Part shown: one piece after another, positions 42,507 to 53,623 of the stretch
Numbering within the stretch: position 1 is the stretch's first letter
How the letters are laid out: each line of letters opens with the position of its first letter
Translations under genes and position numbers: made by a program
Notes under the pieces: model-generated
What the model was told of the DNA's origin: nothing
The model's database searches: none
What the model saw: only the letters and a program-made list of their open reading frames with translations
From: Alphaproteobacteria bacterium
Lineage (GTDB): Bacteria > Pseudomonadota > Alphaproteobacteria > Rhodobacterales > Rhodobacteraceae
DNA: 64,000 nucleotides
Direction: 5' to 3'
Assembly (NCBI GenBank): GCA_030429495.1
Contig: JAUIFH010000010.1
Span: 1 to 64,000, forward strand

Positions 42507-43328
42507 ATGGAAACGGCGTTCTATGTATCGGTGCTGTTGCTGGTGGTGCTGCTTGGTCTGCAGGTGGCCGGTAGCCGGCGCTATCGCGGCAGGGTTCTGT
42601 CGCTGGCCGCGCGCCTGCATGACACCCCGCCGACCCGCGACGCCGAAGGCTCCCTGCCGCCGATTGTTGCCGATTTCGCCCGCCGCGCGGGGGCTGATCC
42701 GCTGCGGCCCGCGCGCGTTGCGACGTTCCACCAGACCGGCGAACTGCGGCTGAAGCCCGGCGGAACGTTCCGCCGCTTCGACGCTTGGCAGGTTATCGCG
42801 CTTGGTCGCGCCGGTTTCCTATGGGATGCGCGCCAGACCAGCGGTCCGCCTTTGCGCTGGCGTGTGCTCGACGCTTATGTCGGATCCGAGGGCATCCTTG
42901 AGGCGCGCATTCTCGGCTCGCTCCCGGTGGCACGGGCTGCGGGTTCGGACGTCACCCTGGGCGAAGCCTATCGCTATCTCGCGGAACTGCCCTGGTCGCC
43001 CGATGCGATCCTGGGCAATCCGGGTCTCGAATGGCGACTGCACGGGCCCGACCGGGCGGAGGTGCGGATGCGGACAGCGGAAGGAACCGCGCGGGTCACT
43101 TTCCGGTTCGACAGTAGCGGCGATATTGTCGAGGTGGAGGCGACGGGCCGCCCTACGCGTGACAGCGCTGGCAACAGTGCCAGCTACGACTGGCGCGGCC
43201 GGTTCGCGGACTACGCGTGGATTGGCGACCGGCGCGTGCCGGAAACGGGCGAGGTAGGTTATGTCTATCCCTCGGGTTATGAGGTCTATTTTCGCGGCAG
43301 GATCAGTGAATACCGGGTAACCGCCTGA
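42507..43328 (+). CDS. DUF6544-like membrane-anchored protein
   Basis: A 273-residue protein with an N-terminal hydrophobic helix (about 5-20). The soluble part ([51 protein letters not shown], and an alternating hydrophobic C-terminus) fits the DUF6544 pattern, a family with no known function. Asn, Trp and Arg residues in the RYLAELPW motif look conserved. The gene is divergent from xdhA and overlaps the GNAT gene tail by 26 bases. Confidence 0.8.
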   Translation: METAFYVSVLLLVVLLGLQVAGSRRYRGRVLSLAARLHDTPPTRDAEGSLPPIVADFARRAGADPLRPARVATFHQTGELRLKPGGTFRRFDAWQVIALGRAGFLWDARQTSGPPLRWRVLDAYVGSEGILEARILGSLPVARAAGSDVTLGEAYRYLAELPWSPDAILGNPGLEWRLHGPDRAEVRMRTAEGTARVTFRFDSSGDIVEVEATGRPTRDSAGNSASYDWRGRFADYAWIGDRRVPETGEVGYVYPSGYEVYFRGRISEYRVTA

Positions 43329-43809
43329 CCTCGGGACTGTCGGATGCTCGGGTGAGTTGAAAGACCTTTCGCACCGCCCCGTCGATGCGTTCGTAGGTTC
43401 GAAACCCGACCGCCTCGTAATAGGCCAGCCCATCGGCGTTCCATTTCCCGATCGTCGCGTCGATCCGCTCGAGGTTGCTGGCCAGCGCCGCCGCGCGCGT
43501 CGCTTCGAACAGCGCACGACCGACGCCACGGCGTGCCGTGTCGGGGCGGATGTGGGTCCCGATGATGCCCCAGCCTGGTGTAACGGCGTAGATGTTTCCC
43601 GGCCGCGCCAGCTTGAGCGACTGGAAGCCGAGAATCCGCCCCTGTCCATCAAGCGCTACGTGACAGGCGATCCGATCGGGATGCAGGATGTAGTGATTCA
43701 GGACAAAGGCGACATCGCTCGGCTTTGTGCGTTTGCCCGCCGCGGCTAGGTCGGACAGCGTCGCGCTCATGCCGACGGCGTCTTTCTCTTGCGCCTGTCT
43801 GATCTCCAT
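43303..43809 (-). CDS. GNAT-family N-acetyltransferase
   Basis: A 168-residue acetyltransferase. The acetyl-CoA pyrophosphate loop is visible in IRPDTARRGVGRALFEATRAAAL (Arg-x-x-Gly-x-Gly/Ala pattern, given in part as TARRGVGRALF), followed by the YYEAVGF motif of the C-terminal beta-strand. The substrate, either a small molecule or a protein N-terminus, is unknown. Its 3' end overlaps the DUF6544-like gene on the opposite strand. It is divergent from dnaE. Confidence 0.9.
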   Translation of the reverse strand: MEIRQAQEKDAVGMSATLSDLAAAGKRTKPSDVAFVLNHYILHPDRIACHVALDGQGRILGFQSLKLARPGNIYAVTPGWGIIGTHIRPDTARRGVGRALFEATRAAALASNLERIDATIGKWNADGLAYYEAVGFRTYERIDGAVRKVFQLTRASDSPEVRRLPGIH

Positions 43810-43934
43810 TTTCTCGCCTTTCCGGCTCTTAGCTGCCGCGAGACAATCATATCCCCCGGTGGCGGGAAACCCCGACGACGCGATGGGCGCTTTCGATCTT
43901 TTCGCTGACGGGCCGCTTCGGCTAGGGTCCTGTC

Positions 43935-46900
43935 ATGAGCAGGCCACCGCGATTCATCCATCTTCGCACGCACACCGAATACTCGCTTCTCGAAGGCGCT
44001 GTGCCGGTCAAGAAGCTTGTCGGGCTTTGCGACAAGATGGCGATGCCCGCCATCGCCGTGACCGATACGAACAACATGTTCGCGGCGTTGGAGTTTTCGG
44101 TTCTGGCGAAGGGTGCGGGCGTGCAACCCATCGTCGGCTGTCAACTGTCGTTCGACTACGATCCGGTCCAGCCCGGCGAACGCATTCGCCCACCGGCCCC
44201 GGTTGTCCTCCTCGCGCAGAGCGAGGCCGGCTACATGAACCTCATGAAGCTGAATTCCTGCCTCTACCTGCGGGGCGACGGGTCTTTGCCACATGTGACG
44301 GCCGAGGAGCTTGAGGCGCATTCCGCGGGACTCATCTGCCTTTCCGGCGGGCCGGACGGACCTGTCGGCCGATTGCTGCGGGCCGGGCAGGGGGCAAAGG
44401 CCGAGGCGCTTCTGCGCCGTCTTTCCGCGGCCTATCCCGACCGGCTCTATGTCGAGTTGCAGCGCCATCCGGGTGAGGGCGGCCAGTTCGCCGAGGCCGA
44501 GCGGCAGACAGAGCGCGGCCATGTCGAGATGGCCTATGCGCTGGGCCTGCCGCTGGTGGCGACCAACGATGTCTACTTCCCGAAGCCCGACATGTACGAA
44601 GCGCATGACGCGCTGATCTGCATCGCCGAGGGCGCCTATGTCGACCAGCAGGAGCCGCGCCGGAGGTTGACGCCGCAGCACTACCTGAAATCGCCCGAGG
44701 AGATGGCGGCGCTTTTCGCCGATCTTCCCGAGGCGCTGGAAAACACGGTCGAGATCGCTCGCCGCTGCGCCTTCGCCGCCTACAAGCGCAAGCCGATCCT
44801 GCCGCGTTTCGCTGACGATGAGGTGCAGGAACTGCGCCGTCAGGCCACCGAAGGGCTGAAGGCGCGGCTTGCGGTGATCCCGCACTCGGCCCCGGTCGAG
44901 GACTATGAAAAGCGCCTTGAGTTCGAGTTGGGCATCATCGAGCACATGGGCTTCCCCGGCTACTTCCTGATCGTTGCCGACTTCATTAAATGGGCGAAGG
45001 ATCACGACATTCCGGTCGGGCCGGGGCGGGGATCGGGCGCGGGCTCGCTCGTCGCCTATGCGCTGACGATCACCGACCTTGACCCCCTGCGCTACTCGCT
45101 GCTGTTCGAACGGTTCCTGAACCCCGAACGGGTCTCGATGCCGGACTTCGATATCGACTTCTGCATGGACCGGCGCGAAGAAGTCATCCGCTATGTGCAG
45201 GAGCGGTACGGGCGCGAGAAGGTGGGCCAGATCATCACCTTCGGAGCGCTTCTGTCGAAGGCCGCGGTGCGCGACGTGGGCCGCGTCCTGCAGATGCCCT
45301 ACGGGCAGGTCGACCGGTTGTCGAAGCTGATACCAGTTGAGGGGGTCAAGCCCGTCTCGATCGAAAAGGCGTTGGCTGATGAGCCGCGGCTGCGCGAAGC
45401 GGCGCGCAGCGAGGAAGTCGTGAAGCGTCTGCTAGACTATGGCCAGCAGGTCGAGGGGCTATTGCGCAACGCTTCCACCCACGCCGCCGGCGTTGTGATC
45501 GGTGACCGCCCGCTGGATGAACTGGTGCCGGTCTACCAGGACCCGCGCTCGGACATGCCGGCGACGCAGTTCAACATGAAGTGGGTCGAACAGGCCGGCC
45601 TCGTGAAATTCGACTTCCTCGGACTGAAGACGCTGACCGTGATCCAGAACGCGGTCGACCTGATCCTTGCGGGGGGACGGGCACTGCATCAGGCACCGGA
45701 TGGCCGGACGCTCTACACGCCGCCCGAGGGGGCCGAGAACGATATCGGCGCCATCCCGCTGGACGACGAGCCGACCTACAAGCTCTATGCCTCGGCCAGG
45801 ACCGTCGCGGTGTTCCAGGTGGAAAGCTCGGGCATGATGGATGCGCTCAGGCGCATGAAGCCGACCTGTATCGAGGATATCGTCGCGCTTGTCGCACTCT
45901 ACCGTCCCGGCCCGATGGAGAACATCCCGACCTATTGCGAGGTCAAGAACGGGCTGAAGGATCTGGAGAGCATCCACCCTTCCATCGACCACATCCTTGA
46001 AGAGACGCAGGGCATCATCGTCTATCAGGAACAGGTGATGGAGATCGCCCAGGTCATGGCGGGCTATACGCTCGGCGGTGCCGACCTGTTGCGTAGGGCG
46101 ATGGGCAAGAAGATCGCCGAGGAGATGGCCAAGGAACGGCCCAAGTTCATCGACGGATCGGTCGCCAATGGCGTCGACAAGAAGAAGGCGGGCGAGGTGT
46201 TCGACCTTCTGGAGAAGTTCGCCAACTACGGTTTCAACAAATCGCACGCCGCCGCCTACGCCGTCGTCAGCTATCAGACCGCCTGGCTGAAGGCCAATCA
46301 CCCGGTGGAGTTCATGGCCGGGGTCATGAACTGCGATATCCACCTGACCGACAAGCTCTCGATCTATGCCGAGGAGGTGCGGCGCGGGCTTGATATCGGG
46401 ATCGTGCCGCCCTGCGTGAACCGGTCGCAGGCGACCTTCTCCGTGACCGACGGCCAGATCGTCTATGCGCTGGGGGCGCTGAAGAATGTCGGCGTCGAAG
46501 CGATGCGCCTGATCGTCGAGGCGCGGGGCGGGAAGCCGTTCGCGACGCTCTTCGATTTCGCCCGGCGTACCGATCTGAAACGGATCGGCAAGCGGCCTCT
46601 GGAGATGCTGGCGCGCGCGGGCGCCTTCGACCAGCTCGACTCCAACCGCGCCCGTGTCTTCGGTGCACTCGACGCGCTTACCGCCTATTCGGCGGCGATC
46701 CACGAGGGCCGTGCATCGGCGCAGGTTTCCCTGTTCGGCGAGGCGGGGGAGGACCTGCCCGAGCCGAGGCTGCCGAACTGCGACGACTGGCTGCCGGCGG
46801 AACGCCTGGCGCAGGAGCATCAGGCGATCGGCTTCTACCTTTCGGGCCATCCGCTGGACGACTACGCGCCCGCGCTGAAGCGCAAGGGAATGCTGACGCT

Positions 46901-47444
46901 CGTCGAGCTGCAGGAAAAGGCCGAGCAGTCGGGCGCGGCGGTGTCCCGGGTCGGAGTGCTGGTTTCGGGCCTACAGGACCGCAAGTCTGCGCGCGGGACG
47001 CGCTTCTTCCGCATGAACATCTCGGACCCGACGGGGCAGGTTTCCGGCATGGCGCTGTTCCCCGAAGACTTTGACGCGTGCCGCAAGGTCTTTGACCAGA
47101 CCAATCAGGTCGTGATGACACTCGAGGCGCGCTTCAACGAGGGTCAATTCGACCCGGTCGCCCGGTCCGTCACGCCGATGGAAGGTGCGGTTGCCGATGC
47201 GGGTGGCGTCGGGCTGCGCATCCATGTGGAGAACGAAGGCGCGGTGGCCAGCGTCGCCGCGCTGCTCGCCCGAATGGTAGAGGAGGCGAAGATCCGCACG
47301 CGCGGGCCGGTCAGCTTCTGCATTGCCGACCGCGCGACCGGCGAGGAAGTCGTGGTCGCTGCCGGACAGGATTTCCCGGTCAACCCGCAGATCAAGGGCG
47401 CGATCAAGGCGATGGGCGGGGTCGCACTGATCGAAGAAGTCTGA
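43935..47444 (+). CDS. dnaE: DNA polymerase III alpha subunit
   Basis: The 1169-residue replicative polymerase. Domains in order: an N-terminal PHP domain (FIHLRTHTEYSLLEGAVPVKK), a polymerase core with GPGRGSGAGSLVAY and the catalytic PDFDIDFC, helix-hairpin-helix and fingers region (FGFNKSHA-type segment, here YGFNKSHAAAYAVVSYQTAW), and a C-terminal OB fold (GVLVSGLQDRKSARGTRFFRM). Length is normal for DnaE1. No intein or break. Confidence 0.97.
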   Translation: MSRPPRFIHLRTHTEYSLLEGAVPVKKLVGLCDKMAMPAIAVTDTNNMFAALEFSVLAKGAGVQPIVGCQLSFDYDPVQPGERIRPPAPVVLLAQSEAGYMNLMKLNSCLYLRGDGSLPHVTAEELEAHSAGLICLSGGPDGPVGRLLRAGQGAKAEALLRRLSAAYPDRLYVELQRHPGEGGQFAEAERQTERGHVEMAYALGLPLVATNDVYFPKPDMYEAHDALICIAEGAYVDQQEPRRRLTPQHYLKSPEEMAALFADLPEALENTVEIARRCAFAAYKRKPILPRFADDEVQELRRQATEGLKARLAVIPHSAPVEDYEKRLEFELGIIEHMGFPGYFLIVADFIKWAKDHDIPVGPGRGSGAGSLVAYALTITDLDPLRYSLLFERFLNPERVSMPDFDIDFCMDRREEVIRYVQERYGREKVGQIITFGALLSKAAVRDVGRVLQMPYGQVDRLSKLIPVEGVKPVSIEKALADEPRLREAARSEEVVKRLLDYGQQVEGLLRNASTHAAGVVIGDRPLDELVPVYQDPRSDMPATQFNMKWVEQAGLVKFDFLGLKTLTVIQNAVDLILAGGRALHQAPDGRTLYTPPEGAENDIGAIPLDDEPTYKLYASARTVAVFQVESSGMMDALRRMKPTCIEDIVALVALYRPGPMENIPTYCEVKNGLKDLESIHPSIDHILEETQGIIVYQEQVMEIAQVMAGYTLGGADLLRRAMGKKIAEEMAKERPKFIDGSVANGVDKKKAGEVFDLLEKFANYGFNKSHAAAYAVVSYQTAWLKANHPVEFMAGVMNCDIHLTDKLSIYAEEVRRGLDIGIVPPCVNRSQATFSVTDGQIVYALGALKNVGVEAMRLIVEARGGKPFATLFDFARRTDLKRIGKRPLEMLARAGAFDQLDSNRARVFGALDALTAYSAAIHEGRASAQVSLFGEAGEDLPEPRLPNCDDWLPAERLAQEHQAIGFYLSGHPLDDYAPALKRKGMLTLVELQEKAEQSGAAVSRVGVLVSGLQDRKSARGTRFFRMNISDPTGQVSGMALFPEDFDACRKVFDQTNQVVMTLEARFNEGQFDPVARSVTPMEGAVADAGGVGLRIHVENEGAVASVAALLARMVEEAKIRTRGPVSFCIADRATGEEVVVAAGQDFPVNPQIKGAIKAMGGVALIEEV

Positions 47445-47480
47445 CATCGCGCCCCGCGTACGAGGAACGGAGGGTACCGC

Positions 47481-49037
47481 ATGTTGAAACTTCTGCGCCG
47501 GATCGCCGCGCTCGCGGTTGTGATCGTCGTCGCCATCATAGCGCTGCGCCTTGCCTTCCCGCTGCCGTCACTCACCGACCGCCCGGCAAGCGAGGCACGC
47601 CCATCGAGCGATGCGACAGCGATCGGGGCTGCCGTCGGGACCGCCGCCGCCGACCATCCCGGCCTTAGCGGCGTCTATCCGCTTTCATCCGGTCTCGAAG
47701 CCTATGCGGCGCGCGCGCTTCTTGCCCGCGCAGCCGAGGACTCGATCGATGCGCGCTACTACATCTGGAGCGATGATGTGACGGGCCTGACCCTTCTTCA
47801 GGAGCTTCAGGCCGCGGCCGAACGCGGCGTCCGTGTCCGCCTGCTCGTCGACGACAACGGCACGCCCGCGCTTGATCCCGAACTGGCCGCGCTCGATGCG
47901 CTCGAGAATGCCGAAGTGCGGATATTCAACCCGTTCACGTTGCGCAATCCGCGGCTTCTTTCCTACGCTTTCGACTTCTTCCGCCTCAACCGGCGGATGC
48001 ACAACAAGTCGTTCTCGGTTGATGGCGCAGCCACGATCATCGGCGGCCGAAACGTTGGCGATGTCTATTTCGAAACGGGCAGCTCCGGCATCTATTTCGA
48101 TCTCGACGTGCTTGCCGTGGGGCCGGCGGCGAAGGATGTCGCGGACGACTTCGACCGCTACTGGAACAGCCGTTCGGCCTATCCCGCGCTGTCGCTCATC
48201 ACGCCCCTGCCGGAGGATGCGGGCCGTCTTGCCGCCCGCGCGGCAGAGGCCGCGGCGTCCGAGCAGTTCGCAGGCTATCGCGAGGCGCTGGCGGAGACTC
48301 CGCTGATCGGAAATCTGGTTTCCGGCCGGGTGCCACTGGAATGGGTGACGGCGACGCTTTATTCGGACGACCCCGCTAAGGGGCTTGGCAAAGTCAGCGA
48401 TGACCAGCTTCTCATCGCCCGGCTGTTGAGGGAGATGCCGGAACCGTCGGAGTCCTTCGACCTCGTCTCTGCTTACTTCATTCCCGGTGCGGCAGGGACC
48501 GCGGTACTGACAGGCTATGCAGAGCGCGGCATCGCCGTCCGCACGCTGACCAATTCGCTTGACGCGACCGACGTGGCGCCGGTCCATTCGGGCTATATCA
48601 AGTATCGCGATGCGCTGATCGATGGGGGCGTCGGCGTCTATGAGCTGCGCTCGGGCATTGAGGAACGGCGCACGGTCGACAAGCTGGGTCTGCTCGGTTC
48701 GTCGACCTCGTCGCTTCATGCCAAGAGCTTTGCCTATGACCGGCGTCACATCTTCATCGGATCATTCAATTTCGATCCACGCTCGGCCCGGCTGAACAGC
48801 GAGATGGGATTCCTCATGGACAGTCCTGCGCTGGCCCGCGCGATGCAGGACGGGTTCGACACGACGGTGCCTTTGGGTGCCTACCATGTCACGCGCGATG
48901 CGACGGGCGCCTTGCTCTGGCACGAGGCGCAGCGTGACGGTCCCGGCATCGGCTACCGGCAGGAACCGGGTTCCTCCCCGCTCGAGCGCTTCTTCATCCG
49001 GGCGATGGGCTGGCTGCCGATCGAGTGGATGCTCTAA
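47481..49037 (+). CDS. Phospholipase D-family protein (cardiolipin synthase-like)
   Basis: A 518-residue protein with an N-terminal membrane helix (LLRRIAALAVVIVVAIIAL). It has two PLD catalytic motifs: HNKSFSVDGAATIIGGRN (His-x-Lys) and HAKSFAYDRRHIFIGSFN (His-x-Lys). They create the phosphatidyl transferase active site found in cardiolipin synthases and periplasmic PLD proteins. The arrangement resembles the YmdC/ClsC branch with one N-terminal anchor. It follows dnaE by 36 bases. Substrate not determined. Confidence 0.9.
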   Translation: MLKLLRRIAALAVVIVVAIIALRLAFPLPSLTDRPASEARPSSDATAIGAAVGTAAADHPGLSGVYPLSSGLEAYAARALLARAAEDSIDARYYIWSDDVTGLTLLQELQAAAERGVRVRLLVDDNGTPALDPELAALDALENAEVRIFNPFTLRNPRLLSYAFDFFRLNRRMHNKSFSVDGAATIIGGRNVGDVYFETGSSGIYFDLDVLAVGPAAKDVADDFDRYWNSRSAYPALSLITPLPEDAGRLAARAAEAAASEQFAGYREALAETPLIGNLVSGRVPLEWVTATLYSDDPAKGLGKVSDDQLLIARLLREMPEPSESFDLVSAYFIPGAAGTAVLTGYAERGIAVRTLTNSLDATDVAPVHSGYIKYRDALIDGGVGVYELRSGIEERRTVDKLGLLGSSTSSLHAKSFAYDRRHIFIGSFNFDPRSARLNSEMGFLMDSPALARAMQDGFDTTVPLGAYHVTRDATGALLWHEAQRDGPGIGYRQEPGSSPLERFFIRAMGWLPIEWML

Positions 49038-49195
49038 GCGCGGAGCCTGCCGGGCGATTGAGCTGGACGAAAAAAATCGCTTTACCTTACTAAAATAGTC
49101 TCCTAATAGGCGGTATCCGCTGCGCCATCCAGATCTTGCGATCCAGACAGCCCGTTCAGCGACGGACAAACGGGACGCTAGACAAGGACCAGACT
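49038..49195. promoter_or_regulatory. AT-rich promoter region of the iron-uptake locus
   Basis: The 158-base gap before the TonB-dependent receptor has an AT-rich core (about 49070-49110) with a run of seven A, the small palindrome ACTA-AAA-TAGT (49089-49099) and the nearby palindrome GCGGTATCCGC (49110-49120). No clear Fur, RirA or Irr consensus was found. Regulation by iron is inferred from the genes only. Confidence 0.35.
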
Positions 49196-51670
49196 ATGCG
49201 CAGCTTGAGACTGCGGCCGCATTTGGCCGCCCAAACACTTGCCGGCGGCAGGTGCACGCTTATCGGTGCTTCGATGACCGCCGCATGCTTTGCCGGTATC
49301 GCATCCGCACAGGCAACCGACGGGCCGGGAACCGGGATGATCGTCCTTCCCACCGTGGACGTGGAAACCACCGAGGCGCCGAAATCGTCGCCGGTGGCTA
49401 GGACGGCAGCGCGCCGTGCGAGTGCGCCGAGGGTTTGCACACCTGAGTACGCCGGCACACCGATCTGCGCGGACCAGGAAGCGGTCCAGCGTGCAGCCGC
49501 CGAGGCAGCCGCTGCCGCTGCCGCGAGGCAGGCGGAAGCCAGTGCCCGCGCAGCGAGCAACCCTTATGCGGATCCTGACGCGCCGTTCCGTGCGACGACG
49601 CTGTCCAACAGCAAGTTGCAGGGCGAGATCAGGGACATGCCGCGCACTGTCACGGCCATCACGCAGGAGGTGCTCGACACCACCAACACGACTTCCGTCC
49701 GACAGCTCGCACGGTCGACGCCTGGCATTTCACTTGGCTTCGGTGAAGGTGGAAATGCATTTGGCGACAACATCTACATCCGCGGATTCAAGGCCAACAA
49801 CGACATCTATGTCGATGGCGTGCGCGATCCCGGCATCTCGGTGCGCGAGACCTTCGCGACCGAACAGGTCGAAGTGCTGAAGGGCCCGTCGGGCTCTGTC
49901 GCCGGGCGCGGGACGACGGGTGGCGCGCTCAACATCGCGACGAAGAAATCGCGGGACGTGGATTTCACCGAGTTCTCCACTGAACTAACCAGCGCGGGAA
50001 CCGTGCGACAGACCTTCGACCTGAACCGTGTGGCGGACGAACACTTCCAGTTCCGCCTGAACGGCCTGATGCAGGAGGGCGAGGTCGCGGGCCGCGACGA
50101 CGTCTACGACGATCGCCTCGGCCTGGCTGCCGCTGCGCGCTACCGGCTCAGTGACAGAGTCACGCTGGAAGGCGACCTGACATTCACGCAAATCGAGCAG
50201 ATGCCGGATTGGGGCGTGCCCTTCGTCACCGATCCCGACCCTCTCGATGCAGTGGTCATCCCGTCCGGTCCGGTAACGGAGTTCGGAGTCGACCGGGACA
50301 CGTTCTATGGTGTCCGTGGCCGCGACTTTCAGGAAGCGACGCAGAAGATCGCCACCGGGCGGCTGATCTGGGACCTCGGGGACGGGCGGACGCTGACCAG
50401 CACACTACGCGGATCGGCGTCGATCAACGATTACATCCTGACCGCGCCGAGCCGGGTGAACGACAACGGATCGGCCGATCCCAATGACTGGACCGTCGGC
50501 CTCAGTTTCAAGTCGAAGTACCAGGAGACCGACGTTCTCTCCAGCACGACCGAACTGTCGGGAGAGGCCGGATGGTTCGGTGTGAAACACGACTATGTGG
50601 TTGGCGTTCTGGTGCAGCGCGAAAGCGTGAAAGCGACAACCTATGCCAGCCTTGCGTCGGAAGACTTTCCGGTCGGCGCCAGCGGATGCACGATCACCGT
50701 GGTGAATCCCGATCCGTCGGTGTGCTGGAGCGGTGGTGCGCCAATGCTCGGCACCGATTTCACCAAGACGGATGTCGACACGATCGCCGCCTATTTCGTC
50801 GATCGGATCGAATTGTCCGACAAGTGGGTCCTCGATGCGGGGATACGGATCGACCGATATGATATCGAACGCACCGGGACCAACGCCACTGGCGCCTACG
50901 TCCTGTCGCGTCAGGATACGATGCTGAACGGCAACCTCGGTCTTACCTGGAAACCCCGCGAGGACCTGAGCTTCTACGGCGCGATTGGTTCGTCAAGCAA
51001 TCCGATGGGGCAGGAGATCGCGGCGGGCGGCGGGTTTTACGGTGGCCTCGATACCGGGGGCGCCGACCTCGCCCCGGAACGCAACACGTCCTTTGAACTC
51101 GGCGCGAAATACGAGATCGACGACAACCTGCTTCTGACTGCCGCGCTCTTCCAGACGACCAAGAAGAACGCGCGGGAGGATATCGGCCCGCGTGGCTCGA
51201 CGGTGACGCAGGACACGCTCGAATACCGTTTCCGGGGCGTCGAACTTGGCGTCTCCGGGCGCGTGGGCGAACGGGTCGGGCTGCATGGTGGCGCGGTCTT
51301 CATGGAAAGCGAAATTCTCGCCAGCGCCGACCCGACCAGCATCGGTGAGCCGATCGCAAACATCGCGCATGGGCAGTTCAACCTGCTGACGACCTATGAC
51401 GTCACTGACGCACTCACGCTTGGGGCGCAGGCCAATTTCATGGCCGAACGCGATCTGGGCACGCTTGCGCCGAACGGCAACACGCTGCCGTCTTACTGGA
51501 GTTTCGACCTAGTCGGTTCCTACGAGATCAACGACGCGACCGATCTTCGGTTCGGAGTGAAGAACGCGACGGACAAGCTTTACTACGACACAGCCTACCG
51601 CTCGGGGGAGCCGTTCACCTACGTGGCTCCGGGTCGCGAGGTCTGGGCCGCTTTGGATCTCAGGTTCTGA
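49196..51670 (+). CDS. TonB-dependent catecholate-type siderophore receptor
   Basis: An 824-residue outer-membrane receptor with a signal peptide (about 1-38, [11 protein letters not shown]). A long Ala/Gln-rich, coiled-coil-like segment (about 90-130) precedes the plug, which is unusual. The plug begins near [16 protein letters not shown] and has [18 protein letters not shown] and [20 protein letters not shown]. The C-terminal barrel ends [18 protein letters not shown], with a terminal Phe. Plug and barrel resemble Fiu/CirA-type ferric-siderophore receptors. The ATG follows ACAAGGACC; a longer start at 49136 is unlikely. Its genes for energising follow directly. Confidence 0.93.
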   Translation: MRSLRLRPHLAAQTLAGGRCTLIGASMTAACFAGIASAQATDGPGTGMIVLPTVDVETTEAPKSSPVARTAARRASAPRVCTPEYAGTPICADQEAVQRAAAEAAAAAAARQAEASARAASNPYADPDAPFRATTLSNSKLQGEIRDMPRTVTAITQEVLDTTNTTSVRQLARSTPGISLGFGEGGNAFGDNIYIRGFKANNDIYVDGVRDPGISVRETFATEQVEVLKGPSGSVAGRGTTGGALNIATKKSRDVDFTEFSTELTSAGTVRQTFDLNRVADEHFQFRLNGLMQEGEVAGRDDVYDDRLGLAAAARYRLSDRVTLEGDLTFTQIEQMPDWGVPFVTDPDPLDAVVIPSGPVTEFGVDRDTFYGVRGRDFQEATQKIATGRLIWDLGDGRTLTSTLRGSASINDYILTAPSRVNDNGSADPNDWTVGLSFKSKYQETDVLSSTTELSGEAGWFGVKHDYVVGVLVQRESVKATTYASLASEDFPVGASGCTITVVNPDPSVCWSGGAPMLGTDFTKTDVDTIAAYFVDRIELSDKWVLDAGIRIDRYDIERTGTNATGAYVLSRQDTMLNGNLGLTWKPREDLSFYGAIGSSSNPMGQEIAAGGGFYGGLDTGGADLAPERNTSFELGAKYEIDDNLLLTAALFQTTKKNAREDIGPRGSTVTQDTLEYRFRGVELGVSGRVGERVGLHGGAVFMESEILASADPTSIGEPIANIAHGQFNLLTTYDVTDALTLGAQANFMAERDLGTLAPNGNTLPSYWSFDLVGSYEINDATDLRFGVKNATDKLYYDTAYRSGEPFTYVAPGREVWAALDLRF

Positions 51671-51740
51671 CCAGGGGCGTTTCGGGGCCGGGGCGGCATT
51701 CTGCTGCCCTGGCCTTCAATTCAACGACGAGGGCGACATC

Positions 51741-52424
51741 ATGCTCATCACCATTCCCGAAATCTTCCGCCGAGAGGAAGCTCTGGCGATCCGGGCGCGG
51801 CTGGACGCCGAGGCTTGGGAGGACGGACGGCTGACGGCGGGCGCCCAGTCGCAGCGGGTCAAACGCAACCGCCAGCTCGGCCCCACATCCGATGTTGCGC
51901 GCGATCTTGGGCAGACGATACTGGAGCGGCTGCAACAGACGCCGCTGTTCCTCTCCGCGGCGCTCCCGCTCAGGATTCTGCCGCCGATGTTCAATCGCTA
52001 CGAAAGCGGCGAGACCTTCGGCGTGCATGTGGATAACGCGATCCGCGTCAATCCGTTCACGTCAGAACGTCTGCGCACTGATCTGTCCATGACGATCTTC
52101 TTTTCGGACCCCGATGAATACGACGGCGGAACTTTGGTGGTGGAGGACCACTACGGAGCGCAGGAGGTGAAGCTACCGGCGGGCGACATGGTGTTGTACC
52201 CGTCGACATCCCTGCATGAAGTCACGCCGGTTACTCGTGGCACGCGCGTCTCCTCGTTCTTCTGGCTGCAAAGCATGGTGCGGTCGAACGAACAGCGGAC
52301 GATCCTGTTCGACATGGACCAGACGATCCAAGTGCTCGCCGGGCGCATGGGCGCGGGCGACGCGGAGGTCGTCCGGCTGACCGGCATCTATCACAACCTT
52401 GTCCGGAACTGGGCGGAGGTCTGA
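51741..52424 (+). CDS. piuC: PiuC-type Fe(II)/2-oxoglutarate dioxygenase (PKHD hydroxylase)
   Basis: A 227-residue dioxygenase. Fe ligands appear as [10 protein letters not shown] (H-x-D) and [14 protein letters not shown] (distal His followed by the Arg that binds 2-oxoglutarate). The pattern with [17 protein letters not shown] is typical of PiuC/YbiX proteins, whose genes sit beside siderophore receptors in many Proteobacteria. The role in siderophore use is not fully established. It starts 70 bases after the receptor and is followed by exbB. Confidence 0.92.
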   Translation: MLITIPEIFRREEALAIRARLDAEAWEDGRLTAGAQSQRVKRNRQLGPTSDVARDLGQTILERLQQTPLFLSAALPLRILPPMFNRYESGETFGVHVDNAIRVNPFTSERLRTDLSMTIFFSDPDEYDGGTLVVEDHYGAQEVKLPAGDMVLYPSTSLHEVTPVTRGTRVSSFFWLQSMVRSNEQRTILFDMDQTIQVLAGRMGAGDAEVVRLTGIYHNLVRNWAEV

Positions 52425-52426
52425 GC

Positions 52427-53170
52427 ATGGCATTTTCTCTCGATGCCTTTGGGCGCTGGCTTGCCGAAGCGGGGCAGGATCACATGTCGCCGGTCGGCAT
52501 GTTCCTTGCCGCAGATATGGTGGTGAAGGCGGTGATCGTCTCGCTCGCGGTTGCGTCGAGTGTTGTCTGGGCGATCTTCGTCGCGCGTCTGATCCACCTG
52601 GCCGTGGCGCGCCGGCGATTGAAGGTGAACTACAACGCGCTTGACGCAGCGGGCACGTTCACCGGCATCGGCGAGACGTTTCGCTCGGGGCGTGGTGTCT
52701 TCGGCGCGATGGTCCGCGTCGTGCTGGCCGAGCGTCAGCTTTCGGGCGGGTCGGATGCTGCAGGCGTGAAGGAGCGCAGCGAAAGCGCACTGGCGCGGAT
52801 CGAGGTCGGGGCTGCACGCGCCATGCAACGCGGCGCGGGCGTTCTGGCGATCATCGGGTCCACGGCGCCGTTTGTCGGGCTTTTCGGCACGGTCTGGGGG
52901 ATCATGAACAGCTTCATATCGATCGCTGAGTCGAATACGACAAACCTCGCCGTTGTGGCCCCCGGTATCGCCGAGGCGTTGCTGGCCACCGCCATCGGGC
53001 TGTTTGCGGCGATCCCCGCCGTCGTGTTTTACAACCTCCTGGCGCGGGGTGCCGGCGAATATCGCGTGATGCTCGGGGACGCGGCGGCGCTCGTCCAGCG
53101 CACGCATTCTCGCGACCTCGACCTTATGGCGCTCGGGCAGGCAGGGCGCGTCGTGCAGGCGGCGGAGTAG
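52427..53170 (+). CDS. exbB: ExbB-type proton channel
   Basis: A 247-residue MotA/TolQ/ExbB protein with three predicted membrane helices (around 35-58, 140-165 and 185-205 by eye). The middle region contains [22 protein letters not shown] and the last helix [21 protein letters not shown], both standard for this family. It energises TonB-dependent transport with ExbD and TonB encoded directly downstream. It follows the PiuC-type gene with a 2-base gap. Confidence 0.95.
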   Translation: MAFSLDAFGRWLAEAGQDHMSPVGMFLAADMVVKAVIVSLAVASSVVWAIFVARLIHLAVARRRLKVNYNALDAAGTFTGIGETFRSGRGVFGAMVRVVLAERQLSGGSDAAGVKERSESALARIEVGAARAMQRGAGVLAIIGSTAPFVGLFGTVWGIMNSFISIAESNTTNLAVVAPGIAEALLATAIGLFAAIPAVVFYNLLARGAGEYRVMLGDAAALVQRTHSRDLDLMALGQAGRVVQAAE

Positions 53171-53173
53171 GCG

Positions 53174-53623
53174 ATGGGTGTGCGACTGAGATGGGATGCC
53201 GGTGACGACCTGGCCGAAAATGCCGAGATCAATATCACGCCATTCATCGACGTGATGCTCGTCCTTCTCATCATCTTCATGGTGGCGGCGCCCCTTTCGA
53301 CCGTGGATATCCCGGTCGAGCTTCCGGTGGCGATTGCGGACGCGCCCGTGCGGCCGACGGAGCCGGTCTTTATCACGCTGAGAGAAGATCTGACGCTGGC
53401 AGTGGGCGAGGTCGACGCCACGCTCGACACTTTGGTGGTGGAGGTCGGGATTGCGACAGGCCTCAGACGGGACGAGCGGCTCTATATCAGAGCGGACAAG
53501 TCTGTGCCCTACGGCGAACTCGTCGGCGTGATGAACGTGCTGCGGGCCGAGGGCTACCTGAAGGTCGGGCTGGTTGGCCTGGATGAGGCTGCGGTACCGC
53601 CCGAGACGGAGGTTGGGCAATGA
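53174..53623 (+). CDS. exbD: ExbD-type proton channel
   Basis: A 149-residue protein with one N-terminal membrane helix. The signature INITPFIDVMLVLLIIFMV carries the conserved Asp that takes part in proton transfer. The rest is periplasmic. It starts 3 bases after exbB and overlaps the tonB-like gene by 4 bases (ATGA), so the three are cotranslated. The set is dedicated to the receptor upstream, judged by position. Confidence 0.95.
   Translation: MGVRLRWDAGDDLAENAEINITPFIDVMLVLLIIFMVAAPLSTVDIPVELPVAIADAPVRPTEPVFITLREDLTLAVGEVDATLDTLVVEVGIATGLRRDERLYIRADKSVPYGELVGVMNVLRAEGYLKVGLVGLDEAAVPPETEVGQ

Noticed and set aside
43767-45005. Long open frame (412 codons) on the minus strand opposite dnaE
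   Set aside because: Antisense to the conserved PHP domain of dnaE; no family motif.
49136-49195. Upstream in-frame extension of the TonB-dependent receptor
   Set aside because: The first 20 codons lack a signal peptide, while the ATG at 49196 is preceded by AAGGA and starts a normal signal sequence.
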